In this document: positions 42,414 through 50,076 of the stretch, in pieces
Position numbering within the stretch: the stretch's first letter is position 1
Layout of the letters: the number at the start of each line of letters is the position of its first letter
NCBI RefSeq assembly: GCF_900128475.1
Contig: NZ_LT635833.1
Location: 51,436-103,747, forward strand
Length of the DNA: 52,312 bases
Direction: 5' to 3'
Source of the DNA: Mediterranea massiliensis
GTDB lineage: Bacteria; Bacteroidota; Bacteroidia; Bacteroidales; Bacteroidaceae
The notes under the pieces: generated by a model
Told to the model about the DNA's origin: nothing
What the model saw: only the letters and a program-made list of their open reading frames with translations
Database searches by the model: none
Made by a program: the position numbers and the translations under genes

Positions 42414-44306
42414 ATGGACTATCAAGCAATCTTAAAGCAATACTGGGGCTACGACTCCTTCCGCGGCATCCAGGAAGACATCATCCGCAGCATCGGCCAG
42501 GGACGCGACACGCTGGGCCTGATGCCGACGGGCGGCGGAAAGTCCGTCACCTTCCAGGTACCCGCCCTGGCCCAGGAAGGCATGTGCCTGGTCATCACTC
42601 CGCTCATCGCCCTGATGAAGGACCAGGTGCAGAACCTGAAGCGGCGGGGCATCAAGGCCCTGGCCGTCTACTCGGGCATGAGCCGGCAGGACATCATCGC
42701 GACGCTGGAGAACGCCATCTTCGGCAACTACAAGTTCCTCTACATCTCGCCCGAGCGGCTGGACACGGATATCTTCCGCATCAAGCTGGCCAAGATGAAA
42801 ATCAGCCTGATTACGGTGGACGAGAGCCACTGCATCTCGCAATGGGGCTACGACTTCCGCCCGGCCTACCTGAAGATAGCCGAGGTGCGCCGCCTGCTGC
42901 CGGGCGTACCCGTACTGGCCCTGACCGCCACCGCCACGCCCGAGGTGGTGAAGGACATCCAACAGCGGCTGGAGTTCCGCGAGGAGAACGTGTTCCGCAT
43001 GAGCTTCGAGCGCACCAACCTGGCCTACGTGGTGCGCCGCACGGAGAACAAGGCCGCCGAACTACTGCACATCCTGCAACGCATGCCGGGCAGTGCCATC
43101 CTCTACGTGCGCAACCGCCGCCGCACCAAGGAGGTGACCGAATGGCTGCAACAGCAGGGCATCACCGCCGACGTCTACCACGCCGGGCTGGACGACGCCG
43201 TGAAAGACATCCGCCAGCAGCGGTGGCAGAAAGGCGAAAGCCGCGTGATGGTCGCCACCAACGCTTTCGGCATGGGCATCGACAAGCCCGACGTGCGGCT
43301 GGTCATCCACCTGGACCTGCCCGACTCCATCGAGGCCTACTTCCAGGAAGCGGGCCGTGCGGGCCGCGACGGACAGAAGGCCTACGCCATCATCCTCCAC
43401 TCCAAGGCCGACAGCACGACGCTGCGCAAGCGCATCCCCGACAACTTTCCGGAGAAGGACTACATCCGCGACGTCTACGAACACCTGCAATACTATTACG
43501 AAATGGCCATGGGCGACGGACGGGGCTGCGTGCGCGAGTTCGACATCGAGGACTTCTGCCGCAAGTTCAAGTACTTCCCCGTCCCCGTGGACAGCGCGCT
43601 GAAGATACTGACACAGGCGGGCTACCTGGAGTACACCGACGAACGGGACAACGCCTCGCGCCTGCTCTTCACCGTGAGGCGCGAGGAGCTGTACAGGCTG
43701 CGCGAGCTGGGCGACGACACGGACCGCCTCATCCAGGCGGCCTTGCGCTCGTACACCGGCCTGTTCACCGACTATGCCTTCATCAGCGAAGACACGCTGG
43801 CCGTGCGCGCCGGACTCACGCACCGACAGGTGTACGAACTGCTGAAGGAGCTTTCCCGGCGGCGCATCGTCAGCTACATCCCCCACAAGAAGACGCCCTA
43901 CATCATCTATACCCGCGAACGGGTGGAAAGCGAGCGGCTGAACATCCCGCCCGCTGTCTACGAAGAGCGCAAGGCCCGCTACGAACAGCGCATCAGGGCC
44001 ATGCTCGACTACGTGACCAACGACACGGCCTGCCGCAGCCGCATGCTGCTACACTACTTCGGCGAACAGAACGAGCACGACTGCGGGCAGTGTGACACCT
44101 GCATCGAACTCCGCAAGCAGACGGAGGCCCGGACGGCCGGCCTGTCCGAAAGAATCAGACAATGCCTGGACAGCCAACCGCTCACGCCCGCCGACTTGGC
44201 GGCCCAGATTCCGGTAGAAAAAGACCTGCTGACAGACACCTTACACCAAATGATGGACAACAAACAAATATTTACCCACAACGGGATGCTGCAAATCAGA
44301 AAATAA
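42414..44306 (+). CDS. recQ: ATP-dependent DNA helicase RecQ
   Basis: A 630-residue 3'-5' helicase. The start at 42414 is preferred over 42387 because AAGGAG lies 6 nt before it and the protein then begins MDYQAILKQYWGYDSFRG, as in relatives. Motifs: Walker A TGGGKS (39-44), DESHCISQWGYDFRP, LTATATP, and VATNAFGMGIDKPDVRLVIH...QEAGRAGRDG. The RecQ zinc-binding region is complete (CRSRMLLHYFGE, HDCGQCDTC). A winged helix follows; no full C-terminal HRDC domain is evident, so it may be a short form. Confidence 0.93.
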   Translation: MDYQAILKQYWGYDSFRGIQEDIIRSIGQGRDTLGLMPTGGGKSVTFQVPALAQEGMCLVITPLIALMKDQVQNLKRRGIKALAVYSGMSRQDIIATLENAIFGNYKFLYISPERLDTDIFRIKLAKMKISLITVDESHCISQWGYDFRPAYLKIAEVRRLLPGVPVLALTATATPEVVKDIQQRLEFREENVFRMSFERTNLAYVVRRTENKAAELLHILQRMPGSAILYVRNRRRTKEVTEWLQQQGITADVYHAGLDDAVKDIRQQRWQKGESRVMVATNAFGMGIDKPDVRLVIHLDLPDSIEAYFQEAGRAGRDGQKAYAIILHSKADSTTLRKRIPDNFPEKDYIRDVYEHLQYYYEMAMGDGRGCVREFDIEDFCRKFKYFPVPVDSALKILTQAGYLEYTDERDNASRLLFTVRREELYRLRELGDDTDRLIQAALRSYTGLFTDYAFISEDTLAVRAGLTHRQVYELLKELSRRRIVSYIPHKKTPYIIYTRERVESERLNIPPAVYEERKARYEQRIRAMLDYVTNDTACRSRMLLHYFGEQNEHDCGQCDTCIELRKQTEARTAGLSERIRQCLDSQPLTPADLAAQIPVEKDLLTDTLHQMMDNKQIFTHNGMLQIRK

Positions 44307-44311
44307 TTCAC

Positions 44312-44319
44312 TACTTTTG
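44312..44319 (+). promoter_or_regulatory. -7 box of the TPR gene
   Basis: TACTTTTG, six bases after the recQ stop and about 75 nt before the TPR ATG; no clear -33. Confidence 0.45.
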
Positions 44320-44394
44320 TCCCGCAATCGGCAAGAAGGAAGAGGCCGACCACTTCCTGACGTCCGTTGCAGCTACAATTAAACAGAAACGGAT

Positions 44395-45357
44395 ATGGGA
44401 TTTTTCAAGTCATTCTTCTCCGGAAAGCCTTCCAGCCCGGAAGAAGAGCAACAGAAAAACAAACAAAAGAACTTCGAGATATTCAAGTATGACGGCATGC
44501 GCGCCCAGCGCATGGGACGCACGGACTACGCCGTCAAATGCTTCCAGGAGGCACTGGCCCTGCAGGAAGACTTCGAGACGATGGGCTACCTGGTACAGGT
44601 CTACATCCAGACCAACCGGCTGGACGAAGCCCGCCGCCTGCTGGAACGCATGACGCAGATGGAACCGAACCATGCCAACACCTTCCTGAACCTGGCCAAC
44701 GTCTGCTTCGCCCAGGAAGACTATCCCGCCATGGCCGAAGCGGCCAAAAAAGCCATCGCCATCGAAGAAGGCAACGCCATGGCCCACTACCTGCTGGGCA
44801 AGGCGACGGACGGCGAGGGCAACAGCATCATGAGCATCGCCCACCTGACCAAAGCCATCCTGCTGAAGGACGACTTCACGGAAGCCCGCCTGATGCGTGC
44901 CGAAGCCCTGATGAAGATGCAGCAGTACAAGGAAGCCGCCGAGGACATCGAAGCCATCCTGTCACAGACTCCCGACGAAGAGAACGCCCTGCTGCTGCGC
45001 GGACGCATCGAAGAGTCCACCGGAAAGGCTGAAGAAGCCGAAGCCGACTTCCGCAAGGTGACGGAAGAAAATCCGTTCAACGAGCAGGCCTATCTGTACC
45101 TGGGACAGCTGTACATCGGCCAGAACAAACTGACGGAAGCCATCGCCCTCTTTGACGAGGCCATCGAACTGAACCCCAACTTCATCCAGGCCTACCACGA
45201 ACGCGGACGGGCCAAGATGCTGAACGGCGACAAGGACGGCGCCACAGAAGACCTGAAGAAGGAACTGGAGCTGAACCCCAAGGAAAGCGAAGCCTTCAAC
45301 GGCGAATACAACAACCTGCCCGGAGGAAACAGGCAGACTGACATCTTAGGACTATAA
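44395..45357 (+). CDS. Tetratricopeptide repeat protein
   Basis: A 320-residue protein of about seven TPR units from residue 30 on, e.g. AQRMGRTDYAVKCFQEALALQ, ANVCFAQEDYPAMAEAAKKAIAIEEG and LGQLYIGQNKLTEAIALFDEAIELNPNFIQAYHERGRAK. A short basic N-terminus (MGFFKSFFSGKPSS) lacks a signal sequence, so it is probably cytoplasmic or peripheral. Such repeats form protein-binding superhelices; the partner is unknown. It is followed at 35 bp by an oxidoreductase gene. Confidence 0.85.
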   Translation: MGFFKSFFSGKPSSPEEEQQKNKQKNFEIFKYDGMRAQRMGRTDYAVKCFQEALALQEDFETMGYLVQVYIQTNRLDEARRLLERMTQMEPNHANTFLNLANVCFAQEDYPAMAEAAKKAIAIEEGNAMAHYLLGKATDGEGNSIMSIAHLTKAILLKDDFTEARLMRAEALMKMQQYKEAAEDIEAILSQTPDEENALLLRGRIEESTGKAEEAEADFRKVTEENPFNEQAYLYLGQLYIGQNKLTEAIALFDEAIELNPNFIQAYHERGRAKMLNGDKDGATEDLKKELELNPKESEAFNGEYNNLPGGNRQTDILGL

Positions 45358-45392
45358 TCCCCCTATCGCAACACACAACAAACCCAAGCACT

Positions 45393-46403
45393 ATGAGCCA
45401 AGAACGAAATAATGTAGCCATCCTGGGCACCGGACATATCGCCGCCAAGATGGCCGCTACCCTGCAACAGATGAAAGACGTGAACTGCTACGCCGTAGCC
45501 TCACGCGAACAGATCCGTGCCGAAGCCTTCGCCAAGGAGTGGGGCTTCAAGAAAGCCTGCGGATCGTATGAAGAACTGGCCGCCGACCCTCACGTCGACC
45601 TGGTCTACATCGCCACGCCCCACTCCCACCACTACGAGCATGCCCGCCTGTGCATCCTCAACGGGAAGGCCGTGCTCTGCGAAAAGGCCTTCACGGCCAA
45701 CGCCCGCCAGGCCGAAGCACTGCTGCAGCTGGCCAAGGAACGCAACGTGTTCATCACCGAAGCCATCTGGACACGCTACATGCCCTTCTCCCACACCATC
45801 CGCGAACTGGTGTTCAACGGCTCCATCGGCCGCCCGCACATGCTGACGGCCAACCTGGGCTATCCCATCGCCTACAAGGAACGCATCGCCAAGCCCGAAC
45901 TGTGCGGAGGCGCCCTGCTCGACATCGGCGTCTATCCCATCAACTTTGCCCGCATGATATTCGGCACCGACATCGACGACATCCAGTCGCACTGCGTGAA
46001 GAACAACTACGGCGTGGACATCCAGGAGAGCATCTCCTTCCGCTACGCCAACGGCAACATGGCCGTGATGCAGCTCACTGCCAGCTGTGCCAACGACCGT
46101 CAGGGCATCATCTCGGGCGAGAAAGGCTACATCGTGGTGGACAACATCAACAACCCGCAGCAGGCCGCCATCTATGACAGCGACCACCAGCTGGTGAAGA
46201 TTTACGACTGCCCGTCACAGATCAGCGGCTACGAATACGAGGTGCAGGCCTCCATCGACGCCCTGCGCCGGGGACAACTGGAGACGGCTGCCATGCCCCA
46301 CGCCGAGACACTGGAAATCATGCACCTGCTCGACCGGCTCCGCCAGCAATGGGGAGTGGTCTATCCGGCCGACACCGAGGACATCGGCGAACAGGAAAAG
46401 TAA
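45393..46403 (+). CDS. Gfo/Idh/MocA-family oxidoreductase
   Basis: A 336-residue NAD(P)-dependent dehydrogenase. The N-terminal Rossmann fold begins VAILGTGHIAAKMA, with YIATPHSHHYEHA and the EKAFTANARQAE segment (the EKP-like catalytic Lys region, EKA here). The C-terminal domain has GGALLDIGVYPINFARMIFG, characteristic of the family. It acts on a sugar or polyol, or dihydrodiol-type substrates; the specificity cannot be read. Likely cotranscribed with the TPR gene and ends before the Phe/Tyr operon promoter. Confidence 0.9.
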   Translation: MSQERNNVAILGTGHIAAKMAATLQQMKDVNCYAVASREQIRAEAFAKEWGFKKACGSYEELAADPHVDLVYIATPHSHHYEHARLCILNGKAVLCEKAFTANARQAEALLQLAKERNVFITEAIWTRYMPFSHTIRELVFNGSIGRPHMLTANLGYPIAYKERIAKPELCGGALLDIGVYPINFARMIFGTDIDDIQSHCVKNNYGVDIQESISFRYANGNMAVMQLTASCANDRQGIISGEKGYIVVDNINNPQQAAIYDSDHQLVKIYDCPSQISGYEYEVQASIDALRRGQLETAAMPHAETLEIMHLLDRLRQQWGVVYPADTEDIGEQEK

Positions 46404-46439
46404 AATTGATACCTTTTTCAAAAAAAACATGGAATATTG

Positions 46440-46469
46440 TTTGCATTTCAAAGAAAAGCATTACATTTG
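46440..46469 (+). promoter_or_regulatory. Promoter of the Phe/Tyr biosynthesis operon
   Basis: TTTG (46440-46443), an 18-nt spacer and TACATTTG (46462-46469). The start would be about 46475, giving a transcribed leader of about 200 nt before pheA. Confidence 0.78.
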
Positions 46470-46496
46470 CCGACGAATTAACAAGAAAGACAAGAT

Positions 46497-46583
46497 ATGA
46501 ACCTGTTTGCTTACGCATATTACTTCTTCTTTTACTTTTACTTTAGCAACAAAGTAGAGCGGGAGTTTGTATGTGTCAAGTGA
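46497..46583 (+). CDS. Phe/Tyr-rich leader peptide of an attenuator
   Basis: A 28-codon frame with its own ATG, 28 nt after the promoter -7 box, ending TGA at 46581-46583. Codons 4-16 read FAYAYYFFFYFYF: 11 of 13 are Phe or Tyr, matching the two end products of the operon behind it (pheA, aminotransferase, DAHP synthase-chorismate mutase, tyrA). This is the composition expected of a ribosome-mediated attenuation leader, where slow translation at Phe or Tyr codons reports a shortage of charged tRNA. The last third (NKVEREFVCVK) encodes, in GAG CGG GAG, the RNA segment able to form the antiterminator. The frame is too short for most gene callers. Translation is inferred. Confidence 0.82.
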   Translation: MNLFAYAYYFFFYFYFSNKVEREFVCVK

Positions 46584-46662
46584 CAGTGACGCTTAAGAAC
46601 TGAAGAAAGAACTTAAAAATAAAGATATGGATCCCGCTCCCATGACTGGAAGCGGGATTTTT
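46557..46662 (+). promoter_or_regulatory. Transcription attenuator: alternative antiterminator and terminator
   Basis: Terminator: ATCCCGCT (46631-46638) pairs perfectly with AGCGGGAT (46651-46658), with two further C-G pairs inside, followed by a T5 run ending at 46662. Antiterminator: GAGCGGGA (46557-46564), inside the leader-peptide frame, pairs perfectly with TCCCGCTC (46632-46639), the left arm of the terminator. The two are mutually exclusive. A ribosome stalled in the Phe/Tyr codons (46506-46544) leaves 46557-46564 free; one that reaches the stop codon comes close to, and may already have passed over, it. pheA starts 14 nt after the T-run. Confidence 0.85.
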
Positions 46663-46676
46663 GTTAATACAACGAT

Positions 46677-47525
46677 ATGAAAAGAATAGCCATTCAGGGA
46701 ACCTTGGGTTCCTTCCACGACATTGCAGCCCACCGATACTTCGAAGGCGAAGACATCGAACTGATCTGCTGCGCTACGTTTGAGGATGTATTCAAGTCCA
46801 TCCACCAGGACAGCCAGGTCATCGGCATGCTGGCCATCGAGAATACCATTGCGGGCAGCCTGCTCTACAACAACGAACTGCTGCGCCAGAGCGGCACACA
46901 GATTGTCGGCGAACACAAGCTGCGCATCTCGCACAGCTTCGTCTGCCTGCCCGAAGAAGACTGGGACGACATCACCGAAGTCAACTCGCACCCCATCGCC
47001 CTGATGCAATGCCGCGAGTTCCTGAGCCAGCATCCCAACATCAAGGTCGTGGAAGGTGAGGACACCGCCTTCAGTGCCGAAATCATCAAAAAGGAGCATC
47101 TAAAAGGACATGCCGCCATCTGCTCGAAGGCGGCTGCCGAGCTCTACGGCATGAAGGTGCTGCAAGAGGGCATCGAGACGAACAAGCACAACTTCACCCG
47201 CTTCCTGGTAGTGGCCGACCCCTGGCAGGTGGACGAACTGAACCGCCACCGCAACCGCGAGCCCAACAAGGCCAGCCTGGTGTTCACCCTGCCCCATACC
47301 GAGGGAAGCCTCTCGCAGGTGCTGTCCATCCTCTCGTTCTACCGCATCAACCTGACCAAAATCCAGTCGCTGCCCATCATCGGGCGGGAATGGGAATACC
47401 AGTTCTACGTAGACGTGATGTTCGACCAGATGCTGAGGTACAAGCAGGCCCTCGCCGCCATCAGTCCATTGACCAAAGAATTAAAGATATTAGGAGAATA
47501 CGAAGATGGAAAATCAACACTGTGA
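46677..47525 (+). CDS. pheA: Prephenate dehydratase
   Basis: A 282-residue enzyme converting prephenate to phenylpyruvate. The catalytic domain begins IAIQGTLGSFHDIAA and has IENTIAGSL and the active-site TRF at 174-176 (HNFTRFLVV). The C-terminal ACT domain (about residues 200-275, LVFTLPHTEGSLSQVLSILSFYRINLTKIQSLPI) gives feedback inhibition by Phe. No chorismate mutase domain is fused, as that activity lies on the DAHP synthase downstream. It is the first structural gene after the attenuator. Its stop (47523-47525) overlaps the start of the next gene by about 20 bp. Confidence 0.96.
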   Translation: MKRIAIQGTLGSFHDIAAHRYFEGEDIELICCATFEDVFKSIHQDSQVIGMLAIENTIAGSLLYNNELLRQSGTQIVGEHKLRISHSFVCLPEEDWDDITEVNSHPIALMQCREFLSQHPNIKVVEGEDTAFSAEIIKKEHLKGHAAICSKAAAELYGMKVLQEGIETNKHNFTRFLVVADPWQVDELNRHRNREPNKASLVFTLPHTEGSLSQVLSILSFYRINLTKIQSLPIIGREWEYQFYVDVMFDQMLRYKQALAAISPLTKELKILGEYEDGKSTL

Positions 47526-48744
47526 TAAAGCTACAAGTGACAAGCTACGAGCTACGAGTGACGAGCTACAGGCTACGAGTTACCGGCCGGCCGACCGCCT
47601 GGCTTCGGTCAGCGAATACTACTTCTCGCGCAAGCTGAAGGAAGTGGCACAAATGAACGCGCAGGGGATGGACGTCATCAGCCTGGGCATCGGAAGCCCC
47701 GACATGCCGCCCTCGGCCAAGACCATCGAGACCTTATGCCAGGCTGCACAGAACCCCGACGGACACGGCTACATGCCCTACGTGGGCATCCCCGAACTGC
47801 GCAAGGCCTTTGCCGACTGGTACAAGCGGTGGTACGGCGTAGACCTCGACCCGCAGACCGAGATACAGCCGCTCATCGGCTCGAAGGAAGGCATCCTGCA
47901 CGTCACGCTGGCCTTCGTCAACCCCGGCGAGCAGGTACTGGTGCCCAATCCGGGCTACCCCACCTATACCTCGCTGAGCAAGATACTGGGGGCCGAGGTG
48001 GTGAACTACAACCTGAAGGAGGAAGACGGCTGGATGCCCGACTGGGAACAGCTGGAGGCGCTGGACACGAGCCGCGTCAAGCTGATGTGGACCAACTATC
48101 CCAACATGCCGACCGGCGCACCCGCCACGCCCGAGCTCTATGAACAGCTGGTGGACTTTGCCCGCAGGAAAGGCATCATCATCGTGAACGACAACCCCTA
48201 CAGCTTCATCCTGAACGACCACCCGCTGAGCATCCTGGCCGTGCCGGGTGCCAAGGAATGCTGCATCGAGTTCAACTCCATGAGCAAGAGCCACAACATG
48301 CCGGGCTGGCGCATCGGCATGCTGGCCTCGAACCCGCAGTTCGTGCAATGGGTGCTGAAGGTGAAGAGTAACATCGACAGCGGCATGTTCCGCGCCATGC
48401 AGCTGGCCGCCGCCACTGCTCTGGAGGCCGACGCCGACTGGTACGAAGGCAACAACCGCAACTACCGCAACCGCCGCCGCCTGGCCGGAGAAATCATGCA
48501 CACGCTGGGCTGCACCTACGACGAACGACAGGTGGGCATGTTCCTCTGGGGACGCATCCCCGACTCGTGCAAGGACGTGGAGGAGCTGACCGAACGCGTG
48601 CTCCACGAAGCCCGCGTCTTCATCACCCCGGGCTTCATCTTCGGCTCGAACGGCGCACGCTACATTCGCATCTCGCTCTGCTGCAAGGACGCGAAGCTGG
48701 AGGAGGCGCTGGAGAGAATTAGGAAAATGAAGAATGAAGAATGA
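47506..48744 (+). CDS. PLP-dependent aminotransferase (aromatic/aspartate type, class I)
   Basis: A 412-residue fold-type I aminotransferase, probably converting phenylpyruvate and 4-hydroxyphenylpyruvate to Phe and Tyr, given its operon. Motifs: SLGIGSPDMPPS, PNPGYPTYTSLSKILGAEVV, VNDNPYSFIL and the PLP-lysine region FNSMSKSHNMPGWRIGML. The first 26 codons are unusual: a 7-bp DNA repeat (47529-47584) is translated as a 7-residue repeat (KATSDKL, RATSDEL, QATSYRP) before the conserved RPADRLASVSEYYFSRKLKEV. The last residues (RKMKNEE) also come from a heptamer repeat. LL-diaminopimelate aminotransferase-like enzymes are the nearest alternative. Confidence 0.88.
   Translation: MENQHCDKATSDKLRATSDELQATSYRPADRLASVSEYYFSRKLKEVAQMNAQGMDVISLGIGSPDMPPSAKTIETLCQAAQNPDGHGYMPYVGIPELRKAFADWYKRWYGVDLDPQTEIQPLIGSKEGILHVTLAFVNPGEQVLVPNPGYPTYTSLSKILGAEVVNYNLKEEDGWMPDWEQLEALDTSRVKLMWTNYPNMPTGAPATPELYEQLVDFARRKGIIIVNDNPYSFILNDHPLSILAVPGAKECCIEFNSMSKSHNMPGWRIGMLASNPQFVQWVLKVKSNIDSGMFRAMQLAAATALEADADWYEGNNRNYRNRRRLAGEIMHTLGCTYDERQVGMFLWGRIPDSCKDVEELTERVLHEARVFITPGFIFGSNGARYIRISLCCKDAKLEEALERIRKMKNEE
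47529..47584. repeat. Eight tandem heptamers (AGCTACG type) inside a coding region
   Basis: Units in order: AGCTACA, AGTGACA, AGCTACG, AGCTACG, AGTGACG, AGCTACA, GGCTACG, AGTTACC. Since three heptamers make 21 bp, the array stays open as a repeated heptapeptide. It lies at the pheA-aminotransferase junction. Confidence 0.85.
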
Positions 48745-48883
48745 GGAACGAAGAATTTCCGACTGCTTCATTCGTGAACCACAGAAACAATTAACAGACA
48801 TAAGAACATACAATGATGACCCCGAAAGAACGAAGGGGACGCCGCAGGCCAATTCTTCATTCTTCATTCATCATTCTAAATTC
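48727..48883. repeat. Inverted heptamer arrays (ATGAAGA / ATTCTTC)
   Basis: The left arm (48727-48754) has four ATGAAGA-type units, and the right arm (48852-48883) has ATTCTTC, ATTCTTC, ATTCATC, ATTCTAA. They flank about 97 bp with no gene. The element occupies the aminotransferase-DAHP synthase junction and supplies the last codons of the former. Confidence 0.78.
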
Positions 48884-48890
48884 AATCGTT

Positions 48891-49958
48891 ATGGAACTCG
48901 AATTAGAGAAAATCACACTCCCGGGCGTGGACGACAAACGCCCCCTGGTGATTGCAGGCCCCTGCAGCGCCGAAACTGAAGAACAAGTGATGGAAACCGC
49001 CCGCCAGCTGGCAGGCCGCGGCATCAAGATATTCCGTGCCGGTATCTGGAAACCCCGCACCAAACCCGGAGGCTTCGAGGGCGTAGGCGTAGAAGGCCTG
49101 CCCTGGCTCAAGGAAGTGAAACAGGAAACGGGCATGTACGTGGCTACCGAAGTGGCCACTGCCAAGCACGTGTTCGAGGCCCTGAAGGCCGGCATCGACA
49201 TCCTGTGGATCGGCGCCCGCACCACGGCCAACCCCTTCGCCATGCAGGAGATAGCCGACGCACTGAAGGGCGTGGACATCCCCGTTTTGGTGAAGAACCC
49301 CGTGAACCCGGACCTGGAATTGTGGATCGGTGCGCTGGAGCGCATCAACCAGGCCGGACTGAAACGGCTGGCCGCCATCCACCGCGGCTTCTCGTCGTAC
49401 GACAAGAAGATATACCGCAACCTGCCCCAGTGGCACATCCCCATCGAGCTGCGCCGCCGCATCCCCAACCTGCCCATCCTCTGCGACCCCAGCCACATCG
49501 GCGGCAAGCGCGAGCTTGTGGCCCCGCTGTGCCAGCAGGCCATGGATCTGGGCTTCGACGGCCTCATCGTGGAGAGCCACTGCAACCCCGACAAGGCCTG
49601 GAGCGACGCGGCCCAGCAGGTGACGCCGGACATTCTGGACTACATCCTGAACCTGCTCGTCATCCGCGAAACCAACCAGAGCACGGAGAACCTGAACGAA
49701 CTGCGCAAGCAGATTGACGAATGCGACGACGAGCTCATCCAGATTCTGGGCAAGCGCATGCGCGTGGCCCGCGAAATAGGTACCTACAAGAAGGAACACG
49801 ACATGACCATCCTTCAGACAGGCCGTTACAACGAGATTCTGGAGAAGCGCGGTTCGCAGGGTGCCCTCTGCGGCATGGATGCCGACTTCATCAAGAAAGT
49901 GTTCGAAGCCATACACGAAGAAAGTGTAAGGCAGCAGATGGAAATCATTAATAAATGA
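48891..49958 (+). CDS. Bifunctional DAHP synthase / chorismate mutase
   Basis: A 355-residue fusion. Residues about 1-262 form a type I-beta DAHP synthase (KRPLVIAGPCSAETEEQV, FRAGIWKPRTKPGGFEGVG, RTTANPFAMQEIA, CDPSHIGGKRELV), joining phosphoenolpyruvate and erythrose-4-phosphate. Residues about 268-350 form an AroQ-type chorismate mutase (LNELRKQIDECDDELIQILGKRMRVAREIGTYKKEH). A C-terminal mutase fusion of this kind is known in Porphyromonas, where it mediates feedback by prephenate. The start at 48891 follows the repeat; 26 upstream in-frame codons are repeat-derived and rejected. It supplies both the first pathway step and the chorismate branch point. Confidence 0.94.
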   Translation: MELELEKITLPGVDDKRPLVIAGPCSAETEEQVMETARQLAGRGIKIFRAGIWKPRTKPGGFEGVGVEGLPWLKEVKQETGMYVATEVATAKHVFEALKAGIDILWIGARTTANPFAMQEIADALKGVDIPVLVKNPVNPDLELWIGALERINQAGLKRLAAIHRGFSSYDKKIYRNLPQWHIPIELRRRIPNLPILCDPSHIGGKRELVAPLCQQAMDLGFDGLIVESHCNPDKAWSDAAQQVTPDILDYILNLLVIRETNQSTENLNELRKQIDECDDELIQILGKRMRVAREIGTYKKEHDMTILQTGRYNEILEKRGSQGALCGMDADFIKKVFEAIHEESVRQQMEIINK

Positions 49959-50072
49959 AGAACGAAAAACGAAGAATGAAGAATTCGGGCTGCGCATTGC
50001 GACAGTCTTACCTGTCCCAGCCACCCCTTCTTCATTCCTCATTCTTAATTCTTCATTCTTAATTCTTCATTT
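49955..50072. repeat. Inverted heptamer arrays around a nested hairpin
   Basis: The left arm (49955-49985) has ATGAAGA, ACGAAAA, ACGAAGA, ATGAAGA; the right arm (50034-50072) has ATTCCTC, ATTCTTA, ATTCTTC, ATTCTTA, ATTCTTC. Between them GGCTG/CAGCC and GACAG/CTGTC form a nested hairpin. It fills the gap before tyrA and ends 4 bp before its ATG. Confidence 0.82.
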
Positions 50073-50076
50073 TATC

